Below are positions 27,180 to 36,643 of a DNA stretch of 64,000 nucleotides, piece after piece; position 1 is the stretch's first letter, and each line of letters starts with the position of its first letter. Origin of the DNA: Haloimpatiens lingqiaonensis (lineage in GTDB: Bacteria > Bacillota > Clostridia > Clostridiales > Clostridiaceae); NCBI RefSeq assembly GCF_044502415.1, contig NZ_CP172402.1; one strand, 5' to 3'. The position numbers and the translations under genes are program-made. The notes beneath the pieces were generated by a model, which was not told the origin of the DNA, did not search any database, and worked only from the letters and a program-made list of their open reading frames with translations.

Positions 27180-28514
27180 TTAAGATTCTAGTTCTTCGTA
27201 CTTTTTAAGGGATTTCTTAACAACTCCCATTAATCCTAATAATGCAATTACGTTTGGTATAACCATTAAACCATTAAATGTGTCTGCTAATTCCCAAACT
27301 AATTTAACTTCCATAGTAGTACCTACAACAATAAATGCTAAAACAAGCAGTCTATATACAGGCAATCCTTTATTTCCAAATAAATATCTAATATTAGATT
27401 CTCCAAAGAAATACCATCCAATTATAGTTGAGAAGGCAAAGAAGAATAATGATACTGCAATGAATATGTTTCCGAAGTTACCTAAACCTAATTCAAAAGC
27501 CTTTTGAGTTAATTCTATTCCTGTAGTCTTTCCATCCAATGCACCAGTAGTAAGTATTACAAGTGCTGTTAAAGTTAATATTACAAAAGTATCTATAAAT
27601 ACTCCAACTATTGCCATTAAACCTTGATCTTCTGGATGTTTAACCTTTGCTACAGCATGTGCATGAGGAGTTGAACCCATACCAGCTTCATTTGAAAATA
27701 ATCCTCTAGCTACACCATATCTTACAGCTTCCTTTACACCTACACCTATAAGTCCGCCAGTAGCAGCTTTAGGATTAAATGCACCCACAAATATCATTTT
27801 GAAAGCTGGAATAATATGTGCCCAATTAGCTATTACGATAAATAAACTTCCTATTATGTATAGAAGAGCCATTAAAGGAACTATTTTTTCAGTAACAGCT
27901 GCTATTCTACTTATACCACCTACAAATATAAGTCCTGCCAAAGCTGCAGTAATTATACCCACTACTAAAGTTGGAATACTAAATGCTTTTGAAAAAGCTG
28001 TTCCAATTGAGTTTGCTTGTACCATATTTCCTATAAAACCTAATGCTATTATTATACTAATAGAGAAAAAACCTGCTAAAAATTTACTATTTAAACCTTT
28101 TCTTATATAGTACGCTGGTCCACCTGTTATTTGGCCATCAACTTTTTCTTTATAAACTTGAGCCAAAACAGCTTCTCCAAATATTGTACCCATTCCAAAG
28201 AAGGCACTTAGCCACATCCAGAATATTGCTCCTGGTCCACCTGCTGCTATAGCTGTTGCTGCACCTGCTAAGTTACCAGTTCCCACTTGAGCAGCTATTG
28301 CTGTTGCTAATGCTTGGAATGAAGACATACCGTCCTCACCTGCTTTTTTACCCCTTAAAGATATACCGCCAAATGCTTTTTTAAATGCAGCGCCAAACTT
28401 TCTTACTTGAACAAATTTTAATCCAAAAGTAAATGCTATACCTGTTCCACATAACAGGAATATTAAAATATAATTCCAAAGCACTTTGTTAATATTTTGT
28501 ACAAATTCTAGCAT
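27180..28514 (-). CDS. agcS: Alanine/glycine:cation symporter, AGCS family
   Basis: 444 residues with about 10-11 transmembrane helices and the AGCS signature GTGNLAGAATAIAAGGPGAIFWMW-type stretch at about residue 75-100, plus NEAGMGSTPHAHA. It imports alanine or glycine (in some members glutamine) with Na+ or H+. The ATG at 28514 follows AAGGAGG. Monocistronic with its own terminator. Substrate specificity within the family is not readable. Confidence 0.9.
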   Translation of the reverse strand: MLEFVQNINKVLWNYILIFLLCGTGIAFTFGLKFVQVRKFGAAFKKAFGGISLRGKKAGEDGMSSFQALATAIAAQVGTGNLAGAATAIAAGGPGAIFWMWLSAFFGMGTIFGEAVLAQVYKEKVDGQITGGPAYYIRKGLNSKFLAGFFSISIIIALGFIGNMVQANSIGTAFSKAFSIPTLVVGIITAALAGLIFVGGISRIAAVTEKIVPLMALLYIIGSLFIVIANWAHIIPAFKMIFVGAFNPKAATGGLIGVGVKEAVRYGVARGLFSNEAGMGSTPHAHAVAKVKHPEDQGLMAIVGVFIDTFVILTLTALVILTTGALDGKTTGIELTQKAFELGLGNFGNIFIAVSLFFFAFSTIIGWYFFGESNIRYLFGNKGLPVYRLLVLAFIVVGTTMEVKLVWELADTFNGLMVIPNVIALLGLMGVVKKSLKKYEELES

Positions 28515-29047
28515 AAAAACTACCTCCTTATTATTTGTAATAATAATAGTACATTCTACCTATATTTATATATTCTATACCCACTTACTTTTTCCTTCTC
28601 CTTTTCCTTACTTTTTGATACTTTTTAATTTTTTTTAAACTTTTTTGACATTTATTATTCTTTTAATGAACTTTTTCACATGCCACTTACATTGTTTCCT
28701 AGTTTATTTTTATTTAATTATAGTTATATCAATAATTTTTTGGTAATTTAACCTAAATATTCAATTACCATTTAAAATATAAAAATATTTATTGTAAATT
28801 GTTTTTCCCATTTATATGTGAACCACCTGCCATATAAACAACGGAGGTTTTAGGGCATTTTCTATAAAAAAATAAAGAGAAATAGCTTCTTTTGCATAAC
28901 TATTTCTCTTTATTTCATATTATAAATGCTTTTCTACATCAATTAATTTTCATAAATAAACTTCAATATCTACAATATTTTTTAATTTTAAAACTTCCAA
29001 AAGAGTTTTTTCCTCCATTTTTAATTCTACATTTTAAATTTTGAAAT
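28515..29047. other. 533-bp intergenic region upstream of agcS
   Basis: Holds the agcS ribosome site, an AT-rich stretch, a hairpin with stem TTTATATG/CATATAAA and a 12-base loop (about 28817-28845), and a symmetric terminator-like hairpin at 28869-28916. No gene seen. Confidence 0.5.
28869..28916 (-). terminator. Bidirectional terminator-like hairpin
   Basis: AAATAAAGAGAAATAG pairs with CTATTTCTCTTTATTT around a 14-base loop. It lies about 130 bp beyond the stop of the minus-strand gene at 29048. Confidence 0.65.
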
Positions 29048-29521
29048 TTACTTTATATTTTCTACTCTACAGTGCTTTAATTCTATAGCCTTATAGAATT
29101 CTGAATATCCTATTACTTGACCAGATACTGTTATCTCATCACCTTTTTTTATTTTACCTGCAATTCCTTTTTCAAACTTGCACTTTATAAAAAGCTCATT
29201 ATATACCACCCCATCTATATTTACAGGGCATTTAACTGTATCAAAAAATTCATTTACCTCTGCTACCTTTAGTGTCCATTTAACATATTTACCATTATTT
29301 ATTTCATAAAATTTTACCATATTTCTTTTTAATTGAGCTTCAGAAATATTTTTCCCTTCATTAGCTGATATATCTTTTACTGATACTGATACATATTTTC
29401 TCTCTTTATTTTTTTCTATCATTGATGAAACATTGGTTCCTATAGTTGTAAAAATTATTATTATAAAAATTATCGCTATTAAATAACTTAAACTGCTTTC
29501 TGCTTTATATCCTTTAAACAT
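29048..29521 (-). CDS. Membrane-anchored protein with OB-fold (tRNA_anti-like) domain
   Basis: 157 residues. One N-terminal transmembrane helix (SYLIAIIFIIIIFTTIG), then a domain with SEAQLKRNMVKF, KVAEVNEFF and KKGDEITVSGQVIGY, resembling the tRNA_anti-like OB-fold found in bacterial lipoproteins and membrane proteins. Function unknown. The ATG at 29521 is chosen because AGGAGG precedes it. Confidence 0.6.
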   Translation of the reverse strand: MFKGYKAESSLSYLIAIIFIIIIFTTIGTNVSSMIEKNKERKYVSVSVKDISANEGKNISEAQLKRNMVKFYEINNGKYVKWTLKVAEVNEFFDTVKCPVNIDGVVYNELFIKCKFEKGIAGKIKKGDEITVSGQVIGYSEFYKAIELKHCRVENIK

Positions 29522-29660
29522 AATTTCCTCCTGTATTGATGTAATAAAATCACCTAAATATAATATCACTTAATGTATAAAATACTGAATTAATCTGAAT
29601 ATTAACATTATTATTTAATAATTCAAATTTGGCAGTTATAAAATTTATAGGTAAATAATA

Positions 29661-29688
29661 GGTAAGAGCTAAGAAGTAAGAGTTAATG
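29661..29688. repeat. Heptamer tract (reverse orientation)
   Basis: GGTAAGA, GCTAAGA, AGTAAGA, GTTAATG in a 7-bp register; the complement of the TTACCTC-type units. The GCGAAAGTTGAG motif follows at 29708. Confidence 0.7.
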
Positions 29689-29739
29689 TAGAAATTAAAA
29701 TTCACATGCGAAAGTTGAGTTAATAACTATATATTTCCC

Positions 29740-29805
29740 TTGACATGAAAATAATATTTATTTATACTTTGTTTATAAAATACTTTGAGAATCAAAATAT
29801 TTGAT
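29740..29805 (+). promoter_or_regulatory. Promoter and FabT-like palindromes of the nitronate monooxygenase gene
   Basis: TTGACA (29740-29745), 17-bp spacer, TATACT (29763-29768). Just downstream of the expected start lie two overlapping perfect palindromes: TTTGAGAATCAAA (29784-29796) and ATCAAAATATTTGAT (29791-29805). The first closely resembles the TTTGATTATCAAA site of FabT, a MarR-family regulator of fatty-acid genes; that assignment is inference. Confidence 0.7.
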
Positions 29806-29830
29806 AATCCAAATAAAAGGAGATTTTAAT

Positions 29831-30898
29831 ATGAAATTACCTAGTTTAATTATAGGAAACTTAAAAGCTAAATTGCCAATAATTCAAGGCGGTATGGGCA
29901 TAGGAATATCACTATCCGGCCTAGCTTCTGCTGTTGCCAGGGAAGGCGGCATTGGAATAATTTCTGGTGTAGGTATAGGCTTTAGAGAAAGTGATTTTTC
30001 TGTTAATTCTAAAGAAGCAAATATAAGAGCATTAAAAAAAGAAATTGTAAAAGCTAAAACTTTAAGCTCCAATGGAATTATAGGTGTTAACATTTTAACT
30101 GCCTCAAATGAATATGAAGAATTAGTTACTACCGCTTCCCAGTGTGAGGCTGACTTAATAATTTGTGGTGCTGGACTTCCAACAAATTTACCTGCATTGG
30201 TGAAAAATAAAATAACTAAATTAATACCTATTGTTTCCTCTGGAAAAGCCGCTTCGATAATAACTAAACTTTGGAAAAGAAAATACAACTATATACCAGA
30301 TGCTTTAATAGTAGAGGGTCCTAAGGCTGGAGGTCACTTAGGGTTTTCTAAAGAGGATTTATTTAGAGAAGATAAAAAATTAGAAAATATATTAGAAGAA
30401 GTAATTAAGGCTATTAAACCTTTTGAAGAGGAAGCTAAGAGAAGTATACCAATAATAGCTGCTGGAGGTATATTTCACGGAAGTGATATTCCTAAATTTC
30501 TAAAGTTAGGAGCTTCGGGAGTTCAGATGGGAACTAGATTTGTAGCAACAGAAGAGTGCGATGCTCATATAAAATTCAAAAGAGCATATATAAATTCAAA
30601 AAAAGAAGACCTAGATATCGTAATAAGCCCTGTAGGTATGCCAGGAAGAGCTATTAAAAATTCATTTATAAATTCAATTAAAAATGAAAATTTACCTATT
30701 GATAAATGTTACAGATGTTTAAGTCACTGCAATCCTAAAACTGCCCCTTATTGTATATCTAAAGCACTTATTAACTCTGCTAATGGGAATTTAGATGAAG
30801 GACTTATATTTTGCGGTGAAAATGCTTATAGATTAAAGGAAATAGTGCCAGTTAAAGATCTTATACAAACTTTATTAATAGAAGCAGAAGAAAATTAA
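29831..30898 (+). CDS. Nitronate monooxygenase family FMN enzyme (NPD/FabK-like)
   Basis: 355 residues. TIM-barrel flavin enzyme with the N-terminal PIIQGGMGIGISLSGLASAV, the phosphate-binding AAGGIF and GASGVQMGTRF, and the family EGPKAGGHLG. A Cys-rich tail (CYRCLSHCNPKTAPYC) follows, typical of a clostridial subgroup and absent from classical FabK. It oxidises alkyl nitronates or acts as an enoyl-ACP reductase II relative. The ATG at 29831 has AAAGGAG at 8 bases. The FabT-like operator hints at a lipid link, unproven. Confidence 0.8.
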   Translation: MKLPSLIIGNLKAKLPIIQGGMGIGISLSGLASAVAREGGIGIISGVGIGFRESDFSVNSKEANIRALKKEIVKAKTLSSNGIIGVNILTASNEYEELVTTASQCEADLIICGAGLPTNLPALVKNKITKLIPIVSSGKAASIITKLWKRKYNYIPDALIVEGPKAGGHLGFSKEDLFREDKKLENILEEVIKAIKPFEEEAKRSIPIIAAGGIFHGSDIPKFLKLGASGVQMGTRFVATEECDAHIKFKRAYINSKKEDLDIVISPVGMPGRAIKNSFINSIKNENLPIDKCYRCLSHCNPKTAPYCISKALINSANGNLDEGLIFCGENAYRLKEIVPVKDLIQTLLIEAEEN

Positions 30899-30925
30899 GA
30901 GGCTGATAAAATTCAGCCCCCTTTA
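30899..30925 (+). terminator. Terminator-like hairpin after the nitronate monooxygenase gene
   Basis: AGGCTGA and TCAGCC form a short stem directly after the stop codon, followed by CCCTTTAAT; the T run is weak. Confidence 0.5.
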
Positions 30926-31044
30926 ATCTCTACACTTTTCAATCTCTATATTAATACTTTACTAAACTTTCGCATATAAATTTTAAGTTCTACATTATAC
31001 AAGGTAAGAAAGTAAAGAGTATTACTTACCTAGAAATTTTTAAT

Positions 31045-31140
31045 TCCAGCACCTAGCACTTAGTACCTAACATTTAATACCTAACTAAGTATTATTTGCC
31101 TGTAAATTTTATATTTGTATTCTATAACTGCGAAAGTTGA
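31045..31140. repeat. Heptamer tract followed by conserved GCGAAAGTTGA block
   Basis: Units CCTAGCA, CTTAGTA, CCTAACA, TTTAATA, CCTAACT (31052-31086), then a ~48-bp block ending CTGCGAAAGTTGA (31128-31140) that is nearly the same as 21838-21884. Confidence 0.75.
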
Positions 31141-31172
31141 ATACTTTACAATTAAAGCTCACATAGATACAT

Positions 31173-31718
31173 TTATTCCTTTGTTACATAAAACACTGAT
31201 CCTATAACTCCATCAGGATCGTTAACTATTTTAAACTTTTCATTTTCTTCTATTTGTTTTACAGTAATTACATCACCATTTTTTTTATCTTTTATATCTA
31301 TGATGAAACTTTCTGGAATATCAACAGCTTTAGCTATTACATCCACTTCTGTAAGTTGAGTTTGTATAGTAAGCCCCCTATTTTCTATACTAGCTCTCCC
31401 TTCAAATATAATAGGAACAGCTTGTTTTATTTCTTCGTCCTTTGTTACTAATTGTACATCCACGTTATATATTTCTTCCACATTCATTGAATTTCTTTGA
31501 ATATTTTTTATAACTCCATATTTTTTTTCATCTTCCAATTTTACAATTAATTTTGCACTATCTCCACTATTTTTAAGTATTTTCATCATTTCAGATTTTT
31601 GAAATTTTACTGGGCAAGATTCTTTAACCTCTGTACCATACAAAACTCCTGGTATGTATCCAGCCTTTCTTGACTTTATACCCTTTTCATTTCTTTTTAA
31701 AGCAGTAACACTATTCAT
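31173..31718 (-). CDS. 50S ribosomal protein L25/general stress protein Ctc
   Basis: 181 residues: an L25 domain (1-90, e.g. GYIPGVLYG and the RNA-contacting NIQRNSM) and the C-terminal TL5/Ctc beta domain (AVPIIFEG to the end). It binds 5S rRNA in the large subunit. The ATG at 31718 follows GGGAGG; an upstream in-frame start would swallow that ribosome site. Ctc-type proteins are often stress-induced in Firmicutes; no stress promoter was identified here. Confidence 0.85.
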   Translation of the reverse strand: MNSVTALKRNEKGIKSRKAGYIPGVLYGTEVKESCPVKFQKSEMMKILKNSGDSAKLIVKLEDEKKYGVIKNIQRNSMNVEEIYNVDVQLVTKDEEIKQAVPIIFEGRASIENRGLTIQTQLTEVDVIAKAVDIPESFIIDIKDKKNGDVITVKQIEENEKFKIVNDPDGVIGSVFYVTKE

Positions 31719-32162
31719 GTCCACATACCTCCCCATAATTATCAATATGTAATTATCCTTTGAATTCATTGTATCAATGGGATACATTTTTGTCAATGCA
31801 TTACTTTTATGTCAATCACCTATAACTTTATGAACTATTTGTAAATGAATTACCTATCTTGATTATAATATGCACATAAATAATGTGAACTTTTTTTAAT
31901 ACTAAATTTCTTGTGAACTTACCCAACCATAAGGGTAAGAGGTTTTACGGGCTCAAATTACAAAAAATAGGACTGTGGCATTAAAGAATTTACATACGCT
32001 ATATTGTTCTAAAAATTTAAATCTAGTACAATATATGGTAGTATTTATTCTTAGTGCCACAGCCCATTTCCCAACTGTATTTAATTTATATATTCAAATC
32101 ACTTTTATATATTCAAATTTGATAACTAAAAATATATTGAAAATCAGAAGTTATTGTAATTA
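31719..32162. other. 444-bp intergenic region
   Basis: Holds the L25 promoter region and a family-2 MITE-like palindrome at 31969-32065. No gene seen. Confidence 0.5.
31969..32065. repeat. MITE-like palindrome (family 2, copy d)
   Basis: AGGACTGTGGCATTAAAG at the left and TTCTTAGTGCCACAGCCC at the right form terminal inverted repeats; inner stem CTATATTG.../CAATATATGG is less regular than in copies a and c. Confidence 0.75.
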
Positions 32163-32339
32163 TTATTCGTACTTATTTATTATTTCAGAAATCTTATCTA
32201 AAGCAGCTATAAGTTCATCAATTTCATTACAAGTTATGCCTGCTTCTAAGCCTGTTGGACTTTCCTCATCTATTATGTGTTCTATTTTATCAATAGTATC
32301 TTTTATCATGTCTTTTACTTTTGAGTATTTTTCATTCAT
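32163..32339 (-). CDS. Small helical protein of unknown function, 58 aa
   Basis: The product from the ATG at 32339 (GAGGAG upstream) is a charged, helical peptide beginning NEKYSKVKDMIKDTIDKIE and ending DKISEIINKYE. No known motif. A longer upstream reading lacks a ribosome site. Confidence 0.5.
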   Translation of the reverse strand: MNEKYSKVKDMIKDTIDKIEHIIDEESPTGLEAGITCNEIDELIAALDKISEIINKYE

Positions 32340-32722
32340 AATTTTACTTCTCCTCTTTTTTAAATTTGTTCCTGTTTTTTTAAATATTTTCATCATCTCT
32401 TTTAATAATTTTATTTTACCCTTAATTTCTGTAAAAAATAATTATTATCACTAACATGGGATTATTATATCATATTTCTAGCTTATTATCTATATATAAA
32501 GGCCATAAGTTCTTCCCTTCCATACTTTCAATAATAATTATTAGTTGTGATTTACGAAGCAATATAATTATGCTAAACTATATATCATAATTATATGAAT
32601 TTTCATAAATAAATATATGTTTTATGGTATTATGCTATACATTTATAATTAATTATTTTATTTAACTTTTGCAGATTTAAAACTAAAATTAAATTATTTT
32701 ACTAGTGTATGGAGGAATAAAA
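32340..32722. other. 383-bp intergenic region
   Basis: Extremely AT-rich divergent region between the small helical protein and the PTS gene. Several ATAATAATTATTA-like stretches are present but no specific operator can be supported. Confidence 0.4.
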
Positions 32723-33742
32723 ATGAACAATTTAAAAATCTCATTAAAAAAGCTTCTAAAAAGATATTTTATTGATGCATTAAGTTTCATGGCTTTAGGG
32801 TTATTTTCTTCATTAATAATAGGACTTATACTATCTCAAATTTCTAAAATTCCTGGTTTAAATTTTATAGGTGAATTTACCACAGTTATATCTGCTAAAT
32901 CCCCTGTAGTTGGTTCTGCTATAGCTGTTGCCATAGCTTGGGGTTTTAAATGCAGTCCTCTTGTGGTATTTTCTTCTGCAGCTACTGGTGCTTTTGGCTA
33001 CACTTTAGGCGGTCCTGTTGGTGCTTACATAGCTGGCGTAATTGGATCAGAAATGGGTAATCTAGTTTCCGGTAAAACAAAAGTAGATATAATAGTTTCT
33101 CCTTTTGTTACTATTATCTTTGGATGTATTGCAGGCAAATTTGTGGGTCCATATATATCTAATTTTATGGGCGATTTAGGTCATGTGATAAATTTGGCCA
33201 CTACACTTCACCCTATTCCTATGGGCATAGCTGTATCAACACTCATGGGTCTTGCTCTTACAGCTCCTATTAGCAGTGCAGCCATTGCTATTTCCTTAAA
33301 CATGTCGGGTCTGGCAGCTGGTGCCGCTACCGTAGGCTGTTGTGCTCAGATGATTGGTTTCGCAGTAGCTAGTTATAGAGAAAATAAAATTGGTGGCTTA
33401 ATATCCCAGGGGCTTGGTACATCCATGTTACAAATATCTAACATTATGAAAAATCCTTTAATACTTATACCACCTACTTTAGCAGGTGCTATATTAGGAC
33501 CACTCTCCACAACAATATTTAAATTAGAAAATAATCCTTTGGGGGCTGGTATGGGTACTAGCGGACTAGTAGGTCCTATTGGAACCTTTGCCACTATGAA
33601 TTCCTACAAATCCCCAATTACATTGATAATATACATAGCACTTCTTCAATTTATAGCACCGGCAATACTTACTATTGTTTTCTCTACTTTTATGAGAAAA
33701 AAAGGTTTAATAAAGGAAAATGACATGAAGTTAAATCTTTAA
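32723..33742 (+). CDS. PTS transporter subunit IIC (EIIC_2 type)
   Basis: 339 residues, about nine hydrophobic helices rich in Gly/Ala (GAFGYTLGGPVGAYIAGVIG), ending with GTSGLVGPIGTFATM. Intact homologue of the frameshifted gene at 10027-11095. The family is the stand-alone EIIC (PF13303); substrate unknown and no EIIA/EIIB nearby. GGAGG lies 7 bases before the ATG at 32723. Confidence 0.8.
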   Translation: MNNLKISLKKLLKRYFIDALSFMALGLFSSLIIGLILSQISKIPGLNFIGEFTTVISAKSPVVGSAIAVAIAWGFKCSPLVVFSSAATGAFGYTLGGPVGAYIAGVIGSEMGNLVSGKTKVDIIVSPFVTIIFGCIAGKFVGPYISNFMGDLGHVINLATTLHPIPMGIAVSTLMGLALTAPISSAAIAISLNMSGLAAGAATVGCCAQMIGFAVASYRENKIGGLISQGLGTSMLQISNIMKNPLILIPPTLAGAILGPLSTTIFKLENNPLGAGMGTSGLVGPIGTFATMNSYKSPITLIIYIALLQFIAPAILTIVFSTFMRKKGLIKENDMKLNL

Positions 33743-33961
33743 TTTTTATAAAAATACTTTTTAACTAAATATTTTATTATTATATTTAGAACTTTTTTCC
33801 CAAAGTCTCATATTATATATTAAAATTACCCATTATAAATTGTATACTATATGTTATATATGTCTACTTATTAATTTTTTTAGCATAAATAGTGTACAAA
33901 ATATAATTAAATGGTATAATTATTATGTGCTATTTTAATAATATTTTGAGGGGGAAAAGTC

Positions 33962-35950
33962 ATGACCTTCTGTGACGAAAATAACATAGATTTAATAAAA
34001 GAAGAATTAAGATACTTAGAATTACTAGCAAAACAATATCCATCCATATGTGCTGCTAGTACAGAAATCATAAATCTACAAGCTATTTTAAATTTACCAA
34101 AGGGAACAGAACATTTTATAAGTGATATACATGGTGAATATGAATCTTTTATTCATGTTTTAAAAAATGCTTCTGGTGTTACTAAAAGAAAAATAAATGA
34201 TGTATTCGGCAATTCCTTAAGAGAAAAAGAAAAGGAAAGCCTAGCAACTTTAGTTTACTATCCAGAACAAAAATTAGAGCTTATAAAAAAAGATGAAACC
34301 AATTTAAAAGATTGGTACAAAATAACTCTTTATAGACTTATAGAGCTTTGCAGAGAGGTTTGTTCAAAATATACTCGTTCCAAGGTAAGAAAATCATTAC
34401 CTCAAGACTTTGCATATATAATAGAAGAGTTATTACACGAGGGAAATAAAAAGGTAAACAAACTAGAATACTATAATGGAATCATAGAAACTATAATCGA
34501 TATAGATAGAGCAGATGAATTTATCACAGCTATTTCAAAGGTAATTCAAAAGTTGGTAGTAGATAGACTTCACATTGTAGGTGACATTTATGATAGAGGT
34601 CCTGGAGCAGATATAATCATGGATAAACTTATGAAACATCATTCTTTAGATATTCAGTGGGGAAATCACGATATTCTTTGGATGGGTGCTGCTGCAGGTT
34701 CAAAATGTTGTATTGCTAATGTGCTTAGAATTTCTTTAAGATATGCTAATTTAGCTACCATAGAAGATGGCTATGGAATAAATCTTCTTCCACTAGCTAC
34801 CTTTGCCATGAACCAATATGAAAAAGATGATTGCAAAGGCTTCAAACCTAAAACTTTAGACAAGCTTCTTACAGAAACGGATACTATTTTATTTTCTAGA
34901 ATGCATAAAGCTATATCTATAATACAATTTAAACTAGAAGGTCAATTAATAAAATCTCATCCTGAATTTTTAATGGATGATCGATTGCTTTTGGATAAAA
35001 TAGATATTGAAAAGGGAACCATCAACTTGTATGGAAAAAACTATAAAATTAATGATACTAATTTCCCTACAGTAAACTGGAAGGATCCTTATAAACTAAC
35101 TAAAGAAGAAGAATGTTTGATAAATAAGTTGACTAATTCCTTTGTAAATAGTGAAAAACTAGAAAGACATATAAGATTTATGTATAGCAAAGGAAGCATG
35201 TATACAGTTTATAATTCCAACTTATTGTACCATGGATGCATACCTCTTAATGAAGATGGTTCTTTCAAGGAAGTAGAAATTGCCCATGGTAAACATAAAG
35301 GTAAGGATTTATTAGACACTTTAGATAGATACGCAAGAGAAGCTTATTTCTTTAAAAACGATAAAAAGTCTAAAGCCTATGGTATGGATATATTATGGTA
35401 TTTATGGTGTGGTCCTGATTCTCCATTGTTTGGCAAAGAGAAAATGACTACTTTTGAAAGATACTTTATAGATGATAAGAGCACTCATAAAGAGAAAAAA
35501 GATAGTTACTATAAATATAGAGATAGCGAAGAAATCTGTAGTTATATATTAAAAGAATTTGATTTAGAACCAGATTCATCTCATATAATCAATGGACACA
35601 TTCCAGTGAAATCTAAGGAAGGTGAAAGTCCTATAAAGGCTTGCGGCAAGCTTTTTGTAATTGATGGAGGTTTTTGTAGAGCTTATCAACCTCAAACTGG
35701 TATAGCTGGTTACACATTAATATATAATTCTTATGGCTTACTACTTACGTCACACGAACCTTTTGAATCTACTCAAAAGGCTATAAAGGAAAATAAAGAT
35801 ATTCTTTCTTCTACTATAATATTAGAACATGTAAATAGCAGAAAGAGAGTTGCGGATACGGACATAGGAAATGAATTAAAAAAACAAATTAAAGATTTAG
35901 AAATGTTATTAATTGCTTATAGAAAAGGTCTTATAAAAGAAAAGAAATAA
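33962..35950 (+). CDS. fbp: Fructose-1,6-bisphosphatase, class III
   Basis: 662 residues, the long Firmicute class III enzyme with a calcineurin-like metallophosphatase core. Metal-site motifs: ISDIHGEYESF, VGDIYDRGPGAD, WGNHDILWMG and INGHIPV. It hydrolyses fructose-1,6-bisphosphate for gluconeogenesis. GAGGGGG precedes the ATG. Monocistronic. Confidence 0.95.
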   Translation: MTFCDENNIDLIKEELRYLELLAKQYPSICAASTEIINLQAILNLPKGTEHFISDIHGEYESFIHVLKNASGVTKRKINDVFGNSLREKEKESLATLVYYPEQKLELIKKDETNLKDWYKITLYRLIELCREVCSKYTRSKVRKSLPQDFAYIIEELLHEGNKKVNKLEYYNGIIETIIDIDRADEFITAISKVIQKLVVDRLHIVGDIYDRGPGADIIMDKLMKHHSLDIQWGNHDILWMGAAAGSKCCIANVLRISLRYANLATIEDGYGINLLPLATFAMNQYEKDDCKGFKPKTLDKLLTETDTILFSRMHKAISIIQFKLEGQLIKSHPEFLMDDRLLLDKIDIEKGTINLYGKNYKINDTNFPTVNWKDPYKLTKEEECLINKLTNSFVNSEKLERHIRFMYSKGSMYTVYNSNLLYHGCIPLNEDGSFKEVEIAHGKHKGKDLLDTLDRYAREAYFFKNDKKSKAYGMDILWYLWCGPDSPLFGKEKMTTFERYFIDDKSTHKEKKDSYYKYRDSEEICSYILKEFDLEPDSSHIINGHIPVKSKEGESPIKACGKLFVIDGGFCRAYQPQTGIAGYTLIYNSYGLLLTSHEPFESTQKAIKENKDILSSTIILEHVNSRKRVADTDIGNELKKQIKDLEMLLIAYRKGLIKEKK

Positions 35951-36137
35951 TGCAACTTGCAAATTTAAGAAAATATTCTAAACTTTAAAGCATAAATTTC
36001 AAAACATTAATCCCCAATATAGAGTAAAACTAATTTTAGTGAACCATTTTATACCTGTTGTAGGTATCTCACTCATATGCCTCATAAGGAACCTATGGTT
36101 ACTACTAATTAGCTGTTACTTATGTATTGGGGATTAC

Positions 36138-36173
36138 TATTTATATTATTATTTATATTATTATTTATATTAT
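36138..36173. repeat. Three perfect 12-bp tandem repeats
   Basis: TATTTATATTAT repeated three times without a mismatch; it ends on the first base of the stop codon of the adjacent minus-strand gene. Confidence 0.85.
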
Positions 36174-36559
36174 TATATGGATTTTTCTGCTTTATCTAAA
36201 ATTTCTTTATGTTTGTTTACTAGCTGTTGAAGCTTATCTTGAAACATATCTCTATTTTCTATAAAGGGTAATTTAATTTCCCAAGTAGGATTATATGTGT
36301 CATCTACTTCTTCTATAGAATTTATCATTTCTCCAAACTCTTCCATATTGTAATTATCATATATAGAATCAAATTCATCGTCTTCCACATCTCTATCTGT
36401 AGTTAACTTTAAATTTACTACTTCCCCATCCTCTTCCTTTACTAAGTAAATACCCTCTATTAAATTTCCATTTTCCTCAAGAGTATAGCTATTTACTTCT
36501 CTTTCTAAATATCCTGTTTCACTGTTTCTTTCCATTAAAATTATAGTAGTTTCTTCCAT
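36173..36559 (-). CDS. Conserved-looking acidic protein of unknown function
   Basis: 128 residues, strongly acidic in the middle (TDRDVEDDEFDS), ending in a helix (QQLVNKHKEILDKAEKSI). No recognised catalytic motif. AAAAGGAGAG precedes the ATG at 36559. It may be a DUF6762-type clostridial protein; that is a guess. Confidence 0.55.
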   Translation of the reverse strand: MEETTIILMERNSETGYLEREVNSYTLEENGNLIEGIYLVKEEDGEVVNLKLTTDRDVEDDEFDSIYDNYNMEEFGEMINSIEEVDDTYNPTWEIKLPFIENRDMFQDKLQQLVNKHKEILDKAEKSI

Positions 36560-36643
36560 AAAATTTTCTCTCCTTTTATATCTAGTATACAAGGTAATGA
36601 GCCCCTTGTGATGGCTATATTTCCATATTTAACATTATTCTTA

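Noticed and set aside
31975..32454. 159-codon plus-strand open frame
   Set aside because: Begins inside a family-2 palindrome and runs antisense through the small helical gene; low-complexity hydrophobic translation.
32430..32550. Fur-box-like ATAATAATTATTA stretches
   Set aside because: The region is nearly pure A/T, so such matches are expected by chance, and neighbouring genes give no iron link.
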